Shown here one piece after another: positions 56,054 to 64,000 of a stretch of DNA of 64,000 nt. This DNA is from Clostridium simiarum (GTDB lineage: Bacteria; Bacillota; Clostridia; Clostridiales; Clostridiaceae). Position numbers and translations under genes: made by a program. The DNA lies in contig NZ_JAHLQL010000001.1 in NCBI RefSeq assembly GCF_018919175.1, positions 806,001 through 870,000 on the forward strand, given 5' to 3'. The notes below the pieces were generated by a model. It was given only the letters and a program-made list of their open reading frames with translations. It did not search any database and was not told the origin of the DNA. The stretch's first letter is position 1. Each line of letters starts with the position of its first letter.

Positions 56054-57073
56054 TTAAAATAAATAATAATTTATGTCCTCATAAATAACCTTTAATATCA
56101 CCCCTATAGGCACAGCTAAAATAAGTCCTAATAAGCCGCCTAATTCTCCTCCAATTAATATTAGAAGTATGATTATCATGGGATGGATAGAAGTACTATA
56201 ACCTATTATCTTAGGGGATATAATGTCTCCTTCAATTTGTTGAATTATATATAAAAATATAGTTACCCATATAGCTTTTTTTGTAGATTGAAATAAAGCT
56301 ATAATTATTATTGGTATAGCGCCAAATATAGGTCCGAAATATGGAATTATATTGAAAATAGCATTTATAATAGATAGTAGTAATGGAAATTCTATTTTAA
56401 AAATCATTAAGGAAATAAAGGTAAATACACCAATTACAAGGCAGAGTATGAATTGACTTATTATATACCTGCCTAAAATTTCATCTATATCTTTTGCAAT
56501 ATTTCTTATTACCCTCCTCTTTTTAACAGGAAAAAACAGTATAAGTTTCTCGCAGATAATATGTTCATCTATTAGAAAGTAGTAAGCTAACACTGGAACT
56601 ACTGCATAAGATAATGCATTCTCTCCTATGCTAATTATGCTCTCTAAAGTATTAGCAGAAATACCAGCTATATATCTATTTACCTTTTCCCCTATTAACT
56701 CTTCAACCATTATAAATATTTTATTATTATTTAGTTTTAAATTTTCATACATATTAACCATCCATTTATCTATAACCTCTAGCTTAGAATATACGTTTCC
56801 ACTTTCTTTAAGTATGGTAGGTATTATTATAAAAAAAGAAAACATAAATAAAAGTAAAAAAGCGGTTATAAGTAATATTCCTGAAACCTTGCTATTTATA
56901 CCTTTAGATATAATTCTAGTATGTATAGGTCTTAAACTATAATATAGTAGAAAAGATATTATTATTACCATAGTAAGATTTCTTAATATATCTATTTTCC
57001 ACCAAACATATGTTAAAATTATTAGGGCTATTATCACAAGTAAATATTTTATTTTTTTATTTATAACCTTCAT
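56054..57073 (-). CDS. AI-2E-family membrane transporter (YrrI-like)
   Basis: 339 residues with about eight membrane spans. The family's C-terminal core is IINAIFNIIPYFGPIFGAIP, with PKIIGYSTSIHPMIIILLILIGG near the end. The family includes exporters of autoinducer-2 and Na+/H+ antiporters, and substrate cannot be read from sequence. In Bacillus the homologue yrrI also lies just upstream of alaS. The ATG has GAGGT upstream. Its end is close to the alaS promoter. Confidence 0.88.
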   Translation of the reverse strand: MKVINKKIKYLLVIIALIILTYVWWKIDILRNLTMVIIISFLLYYSLRPIHTRIISKGINSKVSGILLITAFLLLFMFSFFIIIPTILKESGNVYSKLEVIDKWMVNMYENLKLNNNKIFIMVEELIGEKVNRYIAGISANTLESIISIGENALSYAVVPVLAYYFLIDEHIICEKLILFFPVKKRRVIRNIAKDIDEILGRYIISQFILCLVIGVFTFISLMIFKIEFPLLLSIINAIFNIIPYFGPIFGAIPIIIIALFQSTKKAIWVTIFLYIIQQIEGDIISPKIIGYSTSIHPMIIILLILIGGELGGLLGLILAVPIGVILKVIYEDINYYLF

Positions 57074-57095
57074 CTTTTTACCTCAGAAAAATATT

Positions 57096-57575
57096 TTACC
57101 ACAATGTCTTATTAGGTATGTTCTTAAAATCTACTCCTTGAACTTTGCATAAAATTATGTTATGTTCTCCTAGCATTAACTGCCTGGGTGAAATTATTTT
57201 TTTATGTTTAAATAATTTATAAAAAAATCCCTCACATATAACCATGGCTTTTATACTATAATCTTCAGGATCTATTATCATATCCTCTAATACACCTATT
57301 ATATTTCCTTCTTTATCTATGACTTCTAAATGTCTTATGTTGTTAAATTCTAGGAAATCATCATCCCATACATCCCTTACTATTATTCTCTCATTTATAT
57401 ATATTATGTCTTTAACAGAAATGTTTATATCCTTTGCCAACAAAGAGTAGGAGGACAACTTAAATCCTGTTATTTCAGCCTTTGAAAAATCTAATAGTAT
57501 ATCTTTAACTACTCCTATTTTCTTTCCATTAACATCTAAAACTTTTTTAAAAAGCATATCCTTATATTTCCACAT
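57096..57575 (-). CDS. PRC-barrel domain protein
   Basis: 159 residues with two PRC-barrel-like repeats: FKKVLDVNGKKIGVVKDILLDFS near the start and LEVIDKEGNIIGVLEDMIIDPED in the middle. It is soluble. ATG 57575 is used because GGTGGTGAA precedes it. The longer frame (to 57653) would add a poorly conserved N terminus. It is followed after 22 bases by the AI-2E-family gene. PRC-barrel proteins serve in RNA processing or as sporulation-linked proteins; the role here is unknown. Confidence 0.8.
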   Translation of the reverse strand: MWKYKDMLFKKVLDVNGKKIGVVKDILLDFSKAEITGFKLSSYSLLAKDINISVKDIIYINERIIVRDVWDDDFLEFNNIRHLEVIDKEGNIIGVLEDMIIDPEDYSIKAMVICEGFFYKLFKHKKIISPRQLMLGEHNIILCKVQGVDFKNIPNKTLW

Positions 57576-57660
57576 AAATTCACCACCATTCACCTTACAA
57601 GTACTTTTATAAAAGCTACTTATAAAATAGGCATTTATATTTATTTTTATCAAAAAATAA

Positions 57661-57692
57661 AAAAATAATACCCCTTTGAGAGTATTATTTTT
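57661..57692 (-). terminator. Terminator of iscR-nifS-nifU
   Basis: AAAAATAATAC (57661-57671) pairs with GTATTATTTTT (57682-57692). On the minus strand the stem ends in a T-run (ATTATTTTTTTA). Confidence 0.8.
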
Positions 57693-57721
57693 ATAAATAT
57701 TTTATTAAAAATTGCTATATA

Positions 57722-58153
57722 TTATTCTCCGTGAACTTCGCTATGTAGCTCATCATGATTATGTTCTTTATAATCCCATGGTTTTAACCCAACAGATTCT
57801 CTGTAATCATTTATTGCTTTATGAATAGCCTCTTCTGCTAAAACTGAGCAATGCATCTTCACTGGTGGTAGTCCATCTAATGCCTCTGCTACTGCTTTAT
57901 TAGTTAAGTCCCATGCTTCTTCTAATGTTTTTCCTTTTATAAGTTCCGTAGCCATACTAGAAGATGCTATTGCAGATCCACAACCAAATGTCATAAATTT
58001 AACATCTTTTATCACATTATCTTCAACTTTAAGATATATCTTCATTATATCTCCACATTTAGCATTTCCAACTTCACCAATTCCATTAGCATCTGATATC
58101 TCTCCCACATTTCTTGGGTTTCTAAAATGATCCATTACCTTATCGCTATACAT
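57722..58153 (-). CDS. nifU: Iron-sulfur cluster scaffold protein, NifU/IscU type
   Basis: 143 residues. The three cluster-holding cysteines are in VGNAKCGDIM, TFGCGSAIASSS and VKMHCSVLAE. The C-terminal His-rich tail (KEHNHDELHSEVHGE) is species-specific. It assembles Fe-S clusters using sulfur from NifS, encoded two bases upstream. The family is often named NifU in clostridia although nitrogen fixation need not be present. GGGAG precedes the ATG. Confidence 0.93.
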   Translation of the reverse strand: MYSDKVMDHFRNPRNVGEISDANGIGEVGNAKCGDIMKIYLKVEDNVIKDVKFMTFGCGSAIASSSMATELIKGKTLEEAWDLTNKAVAEALDGLPPVKMHCSVLAEEAIHKAINDYRESVGLKPWDYKEHNHDELHSEVHGE

Positions 58154-58155
58154 AA

Positions 58156-59340
58156 TTAACTTTCTCCCTTCTTAATGAAATCGTGCCACAAAGGTGACAT
58201 ATTTCTTAACCTATCTATTATTCCTGGCAATACGTTTAAAACATAATTCACTTCTTCTTCAGAGTTGCCGTCACCTATAGAAAGTCTTAGGGATCCATGA
58301 GCTCTTTCATGATTAAGACCTATAGCTAATAAAACATGTGATGGATCTAAAGCCCCAGAAGTACAGGCACTACCGCTAGAAGCACATATATTTGCATCAT
58401 CTAAGGATAATAGTATACCCTCTCCTTCTATAAACCTAAAACAGACATTCACATTACCTGGTAATCTTTTATCTCCCTTTGGTCCGTTTAGTCTTGTATG
58501 TGGAATTTCCATAAGTCCATTTATTAATTTATCTCTTAATTCAATTAATGTTGCATTGTTCTCTTCCATTTTATCTACAGCAATTTCTAAAGCTTTACCT
58601 AAGCCCACTATACCTGCTACATTTTCTGTACCTGCCCTTTTAGCTCTTTCTTGGGCTCCACCATGAATTAGATTATCAATCTTTATGCCTCTTCTTATGT
58701 ATAAAGCGCCTACGCCTTTAGGTCCATAGAATTTATGAGCTGCTAAGGATAATATATCTATATTCATTTCCTTAACATCTACAGGAATATGACCTACTGC
58801 CTGAACTGCATCTGTATGGAAAATAACTTTCTTATCTCTACAAATCTGTCCTATTTCTTTTATAGGTTGAATTGTTCCAATCTCATTGTTTGCAAACATT
58901 ATAGAAACTAATATAGTCTTATCAGTTATTGCATTTTTTAGTTCTTCTAAATTTATAAATCCTTCTTCATCTACATCTAAATATGTAACTTCAAACCCAT
59001 GCTTCTCTAAGTACTCACAGGCATGAAGTACTGCGTGGTGTTCTACCTTAGAGGTTATTATATGATTCCCCTTTGTAAAATTAGCAAAAGCAACGCCCTT
59101 TACAGCCCAATTATCTGCTTCTGTACCACTTCCAGTAAAAAATATTTCATTTCTTTCACAATTTATAGCCTTTGACACCCTATCTCTACTTAAATCTATA
59201 GCTTTTCTTGTATCTCTTGATATAGAATAAACAGAGGAAGGATTTCCATAATGCTCAGTAAAATAAGGTATCATTTCTTCTAATACCTCTGGTTTAGTAT
59301 ATGTTGTTGCAGCATAATCCATATATACTACCTTTTCCAT
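58156..59340 (-). CDS. nifS: Cysteine desulfurase, NifS/IscS type
   Basis: 394 residues, a PLP-dependent class V aminotransferase fold. The PLP lysine lies in SLAAHKFYGPKGVGALYIR, the PLP-contacting HTDAVQAVGH is upstream, and the active cysteine is in CASSGSACTSGALDPSH. It takes sulfur from L-cysteine and passes it to NifU, and perhaps to tRNA thiolation. It sits between the Rrf2 regulator (11 bases) and nifU (2 bases). Confidence 0.95.
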   Translation of the reverse strand: MEKVVYMDYAATTYTKPEVLEEMIPYFTEHYGNPSSVYSISRDTRKAIDLSRDRVSKAINCERNEIFFTGSGTEADNWAVKGVAFANFTKGNHIITSKVEHHAVLHACEYLEKHGFEVTYLDVDEEGFINLEELKNAITDKTILVSIMFANNEIGTIQPIKEIGQICRDKKVIFHTDAVQAVGHIPVDVKEMNIDILSLAAHKFYGPKGVGALYIRRGIKIDNLIHGGAQERAKRAGTENVAGIVGLGKALEIAVDKMEENNATLIELRDKLINGLMEIPHTRLNGPKGDKRLPGNVNVCFRFIEGEGILLSLDDANICASSGSACTSGALDPSHVLLAIGLNHERAHGSLRLSIGDGNSEEEVNYVLNVLPGIIDRLRNMSPLWHDFIKKGES

Positions 59341-59351
59341 GTTACCACTCC

Positions 59352-59795
59352 TTACTTTTGGATTTTAATGTCTTGGTGTGAAATTTTTATTCTGTTATAA
59401 TCCTCCACCATATCTTTTAAGGTAACAGATTGCATAACACTATCTATACTATGCTTTATCTTAGCCCAAAGAAGTCTCGTTGCACAGCAATCCATGTTAT
59501 CGCAAGGAGTACCTTCGACACAATCTGAAATTTCTATAGGTCCTTCAAGAATATCCATAATATCTGCCACAGTTATATCCTCTGGCTTTCTATTTAAAAC
59601 ATATCCTCCTTGAGCTCCCCTAATACTCTTTATCAAATTAGCTTTTCTAAGGGGGGAAAACAGTTGTTCAAGATAATATTCCGATATGCCTTGTCTTTGA
59701 GATATACTCTTTATGGAAATAGGTGCTCCACCATAATTTATAGCTAGATCAAACATTGCCTTTACACCATATCTTCCTTTAGTAGAAAGTTTCAT
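59352..59795 (-). CDS. iscR: Rrf2-family regulator, IscR-like
   Basis: 147 residues. The N-terminal winged helix is KLSTKGRYGVKAMFDLAIN with SIKSISQRQGISEYYLEQLFS. After it, cysteines in SDCVEGTPCDNMDCCATR form a C-x5-C-x5-C set that fits the [2Fe-2S] site of IscR, unlike the Cys-poor CymR. It probably represses this operon when its cluster is loaded. The start is ATG 59795 with GGAGAGTGA upstream. It heads the nifS-nifU operon behind a strong promoter. Confidence 0.9.
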   Translation of the reverse strand: MKLSTKGRYGVKAMFDLAINYGGAPISIKSISQRQGISEYYLEQLFSPLRKANLIKSIRGAQGGYVLNRKPEDITVADIMDILEGPIEISDCVEGTPCDNMDCCATRLLWAKIKHSIDSVMQSVTLKDMVEDYNRIKISHQDIKIQK

Positions 59796-59845
59796 AATTA
59801 TCACTCTCCTATTAATGTTGAGTGTTTTACTTGATTTTCATGATA

Positions 59846-59874
59846 ATTTTATCAAAGCCGACCATAGTTGTCAA
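59846..59874 (-). promoter_or_regulatory. Promoter of iscR-nifS-nifU
   Basis: TTGACA (59869-59874), 17-base spacer, TAAAAT (59846-59851). The regulator's own site is likely to overlap the spacer but was not identified. Confidence 0.75.
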
Positions 59875-59899
59875 CAATAACTTAATTTATGATAAAATT

Positions 59900-59919
59900 G
59901 GTTTGTTAATAAACAAACC
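59900..59919 (-). terminator. Terminator of rarA
   Basis: GGTTTGTT (59900-59907) pairs with AACAAACC (59912-59919) over a four-base loop, followed by AATTTTATC on the minus strand, directly at the rarA stop. Confidence 0.75.
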
Positions 59920-61191
59920 TTATTCATTCTTAATCTTATTCCAATATTCCCTTGAAGTCTGTTCCATTTTATTATATCCATATTCATAATAAACTCTCTC
60001 CCTGATATTATCCGGTAGATACTGCTGTTTGACATAGTTATTTTTAAAGTTATGAGGATATTTATACCCTATTCCTCTACTTAAACTTTTAGCTCCACTA
60101 TAATGAGCATCTTTAATATGAAGAGGAATGTCTCCTACTTCTTTTTTCTCTAAATCCTCTAGTGCTCTATCTATAGCAGATATCACAGAATTGGATTTAG
60201 GAGATGTAGCTAATAGTATAACAGCCTGTGCTAATGGTATTCTTGCTTCTGGAAATCCTAAGGTCATGGCTGTATCCACACAACTCTTTACTATAGTTAT
60301 TGAATTAGGATAAGCAAGACCTATATCCTCACTAGCTATAACTAAAAGTCTTCTGCATATGGAAATTAAATCTCCTGCCTTTATAAGTCGAGCTAAATAA
60401 TGAAGAGAAGCATCTGCATCACTACCCCTTATGGATTTTTGAAAAGCACTTAAAATATCATAATGATTGTCTCCTAACATGTCATAAGAAACTACCTTAA
60501 CTTGAGTGCTGTCTCTAGCTACATCTAAGTCTATAACTATATTATAATTTTCATCTGGTGGCGTAGAATAAACTGATATCTCTAAAGCATTTATAGCTTT
60601 TCTTACATCACCATTAGAAGCATTTATAATATAATCTTTAGCCTCATTTTTTAGCTGTATATTTATACTTTTTTCTTCTTCACTTATTATCTTAACAGCT
60701 CTTTCTAAAGCAAATCCCATATCTTCTTTTTCAATTGGCTTAAATTCAAATATAGTAGATCTACTTAAAATAGCCTTAAATATGTAGTGATATGGATTTT
60801 CTGTAGTGCTAGATATAAGAGTAATCCTGCCATCTTCTATAAATTCTAATAAAGACTGTTGTTGTTTTTTATTGAAGTTTTGTATCTCATCCAAATAAAG
60901 CAAAATTCCATTAATTCCTTCAAAAGTATCTAAAGAACTTACTATTTCTTGAATATCCTTTAAGCTAGCATTAGTTGCATTTAGTTTGTAAAACTTTTTA
61001 TTACCCTTTTCTGCAATTATGTTTGCTACAGTAGTTTTACCAATTCCAGGAGGTCCATAAAATATCATATTAGTAATACATCCACTTTGCAAAATTCTAT
61101 CTAATATCTTCCCTTCTCCCAAAATATGTTTTTGTCCTACTACGTCCTTTAATTCTCTAGGTCTTATCTTATCTGCTAGAGGTTTCCTCAT
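59920..61191 (-). CDS. rarA: Replication-associated recombination protein A (RarA/MgsA)
   Basis: 423 residues. AAA+ ATPase with Walker A GPPGIGKTTVANII, Walker B LYLDEIQNF and the sensor ISSTTENPYHY. The C-terminal MgsA domain has RGSDADASLHYLARL and KDAHYSGAKSL. It acts at stalled replication forks. Of the closely spaced starts (61200, 61197, 61191) I take 61191, since the earlier ones overlap the ribosome-binding site GAGTGATG. It lies beside the Rrf2 regulator as in Bacillus. Confidence 0.95.
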   Translation of the reverse strand: MRKPLADKIRPRELKDVVGQKHILGEGKILDRILQSGCITNMIFYGPPGIGKTTVANIIAEKGNKKFYKLNATNASLKDIQEIVSSLDTFEGINGILLYLDEIQNFNKKQQQSLLEFIEDGRITLISSTTENPYHYIFKAILSRSTIFEFKPIEKEDMGFALERAVKIISEEEKSINIQLKNEAKDYIINASNGDVRKAINALEISVYSTPPDENYNIVIDLDVARDSTQVKVVSYDMLGDNHYDILSAFQKSIRGSDADASLHYLARLIKAGDLISICRRLLVIASEDIGLAYPNSITIVKSCVDTAMTLGFPEARIPLAQAVILLATSPKSNSVISAIDRALEDLEKKEVGDIPLHIKDAHYSGAKSLSRGIGYKYPHNFKNNYVKQQYLPDNIRERVYYEYGYNKMEQTSREYWNKIKNE

Positions 61192-61247
61192 AATCATCAC
61201 TCTTTCAATATCTATTATAAATAATAAGTATATTCTATCATAAATAT

Positions 61248-61282
61248 AAAAGGATATCCTAATTATCCTAGGATATCCTTTT
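61248..61282. terminator. Bidirectional terminator after arcC
   Basis: A 14-bp perfect stem AAAAGGATATCCTA/TAGGATATCCTTTT (61248-61261 with 61269-61282) and a seven-base loop, with A/T runs at both ends. Confidence 0.85.
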
Positions 61283-61302
61283 GCTCCATTACTTATTTGA
61301 AA

Positions 61303-62253
61303 CTATAAAGTTATAGTTGTTCCTGTAATTCCTTTTAATCCTTCTTTAACTTTATCAAGAGAAGTTATTATAGTTTCCCTCTTTTCTTTAGAGGTGGCAA
61401 ATTTTATAGCAGCTTTTACCTTAGGTAACATAGAGCCTGGAGCAAAGTGCCCCTGCTTTATATATTCCTCCATGTCTTTTACCTTCACTTTATCTAGTGA
61501 TTTTTCTTCTGGCTTTCCATAATTTATATAAACCTTTTCTACAGCTGTTAGAATTAAAAACTTATCTGCCTCTAATATCTCCGCTAACTTTTCAGATGCA
61601 AAATCTTTATCTATTACAGCATCAACTCCCTTAAAGGTTCCATCTTCTTTTTCTAGTAAAGGTATGCCACCACCTCCTACTGTAATAACGATGTGTCCTG
61701 CTTCCATTAAAGTTCTAATAGAGTTTTCTTCTATAATTTTAATAGGAAGAGGTGAAGGTACAACTCTTCTCCATCCACGATTAGCATCTTCTTTAAATAC
61801 ATAACCTTTTTCACTACTAATTTTCTTTGCTTCATCCTCTGTAAAGAATGAACCTATTGGTTTAGAAGGGTTTTTAAAATTCTCATCCTTTTCGTCTACA
61901 ACTACCTCTGTAATTAAAGTTACTACTTCTTTATTTATTCCTCTTTTAATTAACTCCATTTTAATAGCCTGTTGAAGATGATATCCTATATATCCTTGAC
62001 TCATGGCTCCACACTCTGGGAAAGGCATAATAGTGTTGTTTTTTTCTATATTATGAGCTGTTTCATAAGTTGAAACTATTTGTCCTACCTGTGGTCCATT
62101 GCCATGGGCTATTATAATATCATGGCCTTCTTTCACTAAATCTACTATATATTTTGCCGTGTCTTTAGCTGTATTTAATTGACTTTCAGCTGAAGTGTCC
62201 TTAGGGTTAGATTGAAGAGCATTTCCACCTAAAGCAATAACTATTCTACTCAT
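61303..62253 (-). CDS. arcC: Carbamate kinase
   Basis: 316 residues. Nucleotide-site motifs are ALGGNALQ at the start, HGNGPQVG near residue 50 and GGGGIPLLE near 215, with PGSMLPKVKAA near the end. It makes ATP from carbamoyl phosphate and ADP, the energy-yielding last step of arginine deiminase fermentation. ATG 62253 is five bases after GGAGAGG; the frame's longer start at 62274 is less likely. It is downstream of argF and ends at a strong terminator. Confidence 0.95.
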   Translation of the reverse strand: MSRIVIALGGNALQSNPKDTSAESQLNTAKDTAKYIVDLVKEGHDIIIAHGNGPQVGQIVSTYETAHNIEKNNTIMPFPECGAMSQGYIGYHLQQAIKMELIKRGINKEVVTLITEVVVDEKDENFKNPSKPIGSFFTEDEAKKISSEKGYVFKEDANRGWRRVVPSPLPIKIIEENSIRTLMEAGHIVITVGGGGIPLLEKEDGTFKGVDAVIDKDFASEKLAEILEADKFLILTAVEKVYINYGKPEEKSLDKVKVKDMEEYIKQGHFAPGSMLPKVKAAIKFATSKEKRETIITSLDKVKEGLKGITGTTITL

Positions 62254-62314
62254 CTTTACCTCTCCTCTAAACAAGCTTTATTTTAAAAATTATTTAAAAT
62301 AAGTTGTATTTTAA

Positions 62315-63298
62315 TTATAATGTAGCTACCATTACAGCTTTTATAGTATGCATTCTATTTTCAGCTTCATCAAATACTACAGAATGTCTACTTCTAAATA
62401 CCTCATCTGTAACTTCTCTAATATCTAATCCTTTATTTTCTTTAGCCTCTTTTGCCACTTGAGTCTCAAAATCGTGGAAGGAAGGAAGGCAATGCATAAA
62501 TATTACATCTTCATTTTTTGTAGCCTTTAGCATATCCATATCTACCTTATAAGGAGTTAATAATTTTACTCTTTCTTGCATTTTTTCTTCCTCTCCCATA
62601 GAAGCCCATATGTCTGTATAAATAACATCTGCATCCTTAACATCTTTTATATTGTCAGAAACTTCTATAGTAGCTCCAGTAGCTTTTCCTATGATTTTGC
62701 ACTTTTCTAAAATTCCTTCATCTGGCCACAATTCCTTTGGAGCTAAAGCCATATAGCTCATCCCCATTTTTGCACAACCATACATTAAAGCATATCCCAT
62801 GTTATTTCTAGCATCACCTACAAAAACTAATTTAACCTTATTTAAAGGTTTCTTTATGTGTTCTTCTATAGTCATAAGATCTGCTAAAACTTGAGTTGGA
62901 TGATCTATATCTGTAAGTCCATTCCATACTGGAACCCCTGAATATTTAGATAAAAGTTCTACGGTTTCTTGTTTATACCCTCTAAATTCTATTCCATCAT
63001 AGTACCTTCCAAGAACTTTTGCTGTATCTTCTAAGGACTCTTTACTTCCCATTTGGGAATTGCTTAAAAATGTAATATGTGCACCTTCATCAAGAGCAGC
63101 TACCTCAAAAGCACATCTAGTTCTTGTAGATGTTTTTTCGAACAATAATACAATGTTTTTTCCCTCTAAAACTTTTTTATTCTTTCCTACTCTTTTTTCT
63201 GATTTTAAATCATGAGCCAAATCTAATAGATATCTTATTTCACCTGGAGTAAAATCCAATAATGTCAATAGACTTTTACCTTTTAAATTTACAGCCAT
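62315..63298 (-). CDS. argF: Ornithine carbamoyltransferase, catabolic context
   Basis: 327 residues. The carbamoyl-phosphate site is [13 protein letters not shown], then [15 protein letters not shown], and the ornithine site is MHCLPSFHD. It converts citrulline and phosphate to ornithine and carbamoyl phosphate in the arginine deiminase route. Between arcA (18 bases) and arcC the catabolic role (arcB) is likely, though the protein alone could also serve synthesis. GGAGGG precedes the ATG. Confidence 0.95.
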   Translation of the reverse strand: MAVNLKGKSLLTLLDFTPGEIRYLLDLAHDLKSEKRVGKNKKVLEGKNIVLLFEKTSTRTRCAFEVAALDEGAHITFLSNSQMGSKESLEDTAKVLGRYYDGIEFRGYKQETVELLSKYSGVPVWNGLTDIDHPTQVLADLMTIEEHIKKPLNKVKLVFVGDARNNMGYALMYGCAKMGMSYMALAPKELWPDEGILEKCKIIGKATGATIEVSDNIKDVKDADVIYTDIWASMGEEEKMQERVKLLTPYKVDMDMLKATKNEDVIFMHCLPSFHDFETQVAKEAKENKGLDIREVTDEVFRSRHSVVFDEAENRMHTIKAVMVATL

Positions 63299-63316
63299 TT
63301 TAATCCCTCCAAAATA

Positions 63317-64000
63317 TTATATATTTTCTCTCCATATGGGCATACTCATGCACCTTGGACCTCCCCTACCTCTTGAAAGCTCAGAGCTTGGCATAGTTAA
63401 TACTTTTATATTGTTTTTTTCTAGTAGCTCATTAGTTACATAGTTCCTCTCATAGGTAATAACAGTTCCTGGTGATATGGCTAAAGTATTTGAACCATCA
63501 TTCCATTGTTCTCTACCTGCAATAATAGCATCTCCACCGCCGCATCTTAAAAGTTCCACAGAAGGTAATTTTAAAACATTTTTTAATATATTATTCAAAA
63601 CATCTTTATGAGAATTAAATATTAAAGCCCCCTCTTTACCTTTAGTTATTTCATATACATTTAAAGGTCCTTCTATTTCTGGATGAATAGTAAACTTATC
63701 ATAATCTACCATTGTAAACACAGTATCTAAGTGCATAAATGCCCTGCAAGAAGGAATTTCAAAAACTAAAACCCTTTCAAAACCTGATTCAGCTCTTAAT
63801 AAATTCTGTGCTAACATTTCTATACCCTCTGGAGAGGTTCTTTCACTACAACCTACAGCCAAAACTTTATCTGACAATACAAGTTGATCTCCACCTTCTA
63901 TACTGTAAGGTACATCTCTTTTATACCAAAGTGGCGTTTCTTCACTTTTAAATAAAGGATGCTCCTTATATATACATTCCAAAAATAAGCTTTCTCTCCT
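63317..64000 (-). CDS. arcA: Arginine deiminase, C-terminal part
   Basis: The frame is open to the right edge, so about 180 N-terminal residues are missing; 227 residues are seen of an expected 405-410. Catalytic features present are [27 protein letters not shown] (active His) and the nucleophilic Cys in [11 protein letters not shown] near the C terminus. It hydrolyses arginine to citrulline and ammonia. With argF and arcC it forms the arginine deiminase operon, important for acid tolerance and energy in proteolytic clostridia. The promoter and any ArgR site lie outside the window. Confidence 0.95.
   Translation of the reverse strand, partial: RRESLFLECIYKEHPLFKSEETPLWYKRDVPYSIEGGDQLVLSDKVLAVGCSERTSPEGIEMLAQNLLRAESGFERVLVFEIPSCRAFMHLDTVFTMVDYDKFTIHPEIEGPLNVYEITKGKEGALIFNSHKDVLNNILKNVLKLPSVELLRCGGGDAIIAGREQWNDGSNTLAISPGTVITYERNYVTNELLEKNNIKVLTMPSSELSRGRGGPRCMSMPIWRENI

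Noticed and set aside
1..64000. CRISPR array, transposase, integrase or prophage genes.
   Set aside because: No regularly spaced direct repeats and no recognisable mobile-element proteins were seen; gene order is that of a conserved chromosome.

Overview
The window is AT-rich, Gram-positive, endospore-former DNA. It carries spoIVA, spoIIGA, sigE, sigG, sigK, a Spo0E-type phosphatase and a likely spore-coat gene. It also has three T-box leaders and an arginine deiminase pathway. This fits a mesophilic, proteolytic Clostridium of cluster I, of the C. botulinum group I / C. sporogenes kind. The species is inferred from gene content only. Almost all genes lie on the minus strand. The plus-strand exceptions are the first three genes, a DUF308 membrane protein, a 64-residue orphan, a Ser/Thr kinase and the His/Met-rich gene.

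Layout. 1-941: end of a selenium-associated cluster (YedE transporter, TusA-like carrier, DUF3343). 1155-6717: accessory genes (pirin, a T-box-controlled NSS transporter, pentapeptide protein, acetyltransferase, DUF308 protein, small orphan). 6784-9800: feoB, feoA and a DtxR-type repressor, with a DtxR-like operator before feoA. 9960-14649: Ser/Thr kinase, topoisomerase III, Spo0E-like protein, tRNA-Glu and a His/Met-rich gene behind a sigma-K-like promoter. 14739-18944: T-box-controlled gltX, a chemoreceptor and tRNA-Pro. 19195-24404: spoIVA, gpsA, der and a radical-SAM DUF512 gene. 24605-31602: phosphate regulon (pstSCAB-phoU, phoPR).

31656-38329: pgeF, nrdR, ylmC, sigG, sigE, spoIIGA, ftsZ and an ftsA-like gene, linking cell division to compartment-specific sporulation sigma factors. 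38602-44699: glycosyltransferase, pilT, aroE, an uninterrupted sigK and a class B penicillin-binding protein. 44769-49126: udk, U32 protease-like gene, O-methyltransferase and typA. 49298-49607: a broken YlbF-family gene. 49650-55769: rnj, fur, DUF1292, ruvX, ireB and T-box-controlled alaS. 56054-61191: AI-2E-type permease, PRC-barrel gene, nifU, nifS, iscR-type regulator and rarA, an order close to the Bacillus alaS/cymR/rarA neighbourhood. 61303-64000: arcC, argF and the 3' part of arcA (arginine to ornithine, ammonia, CO2 and ATP).

Most of the window is conserved core genome. I see no CRISPR array, prophage, transposase or defence island, and no system I would call undescribed. The points most worth a second look are regulatory or degenerative. 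They are the NSS T-box with an apparent isoleucine specifier, the YlbF pseudogene with two separate lesions, and the sigma-K-like promoter before the His/Met-rich gene. Others are the sigma-F/G-type promoter before sigG, a hairpin that buries the ribosome-binding site of the PBP gene, and an orphan plus-strand terminator between phoR and pstS.
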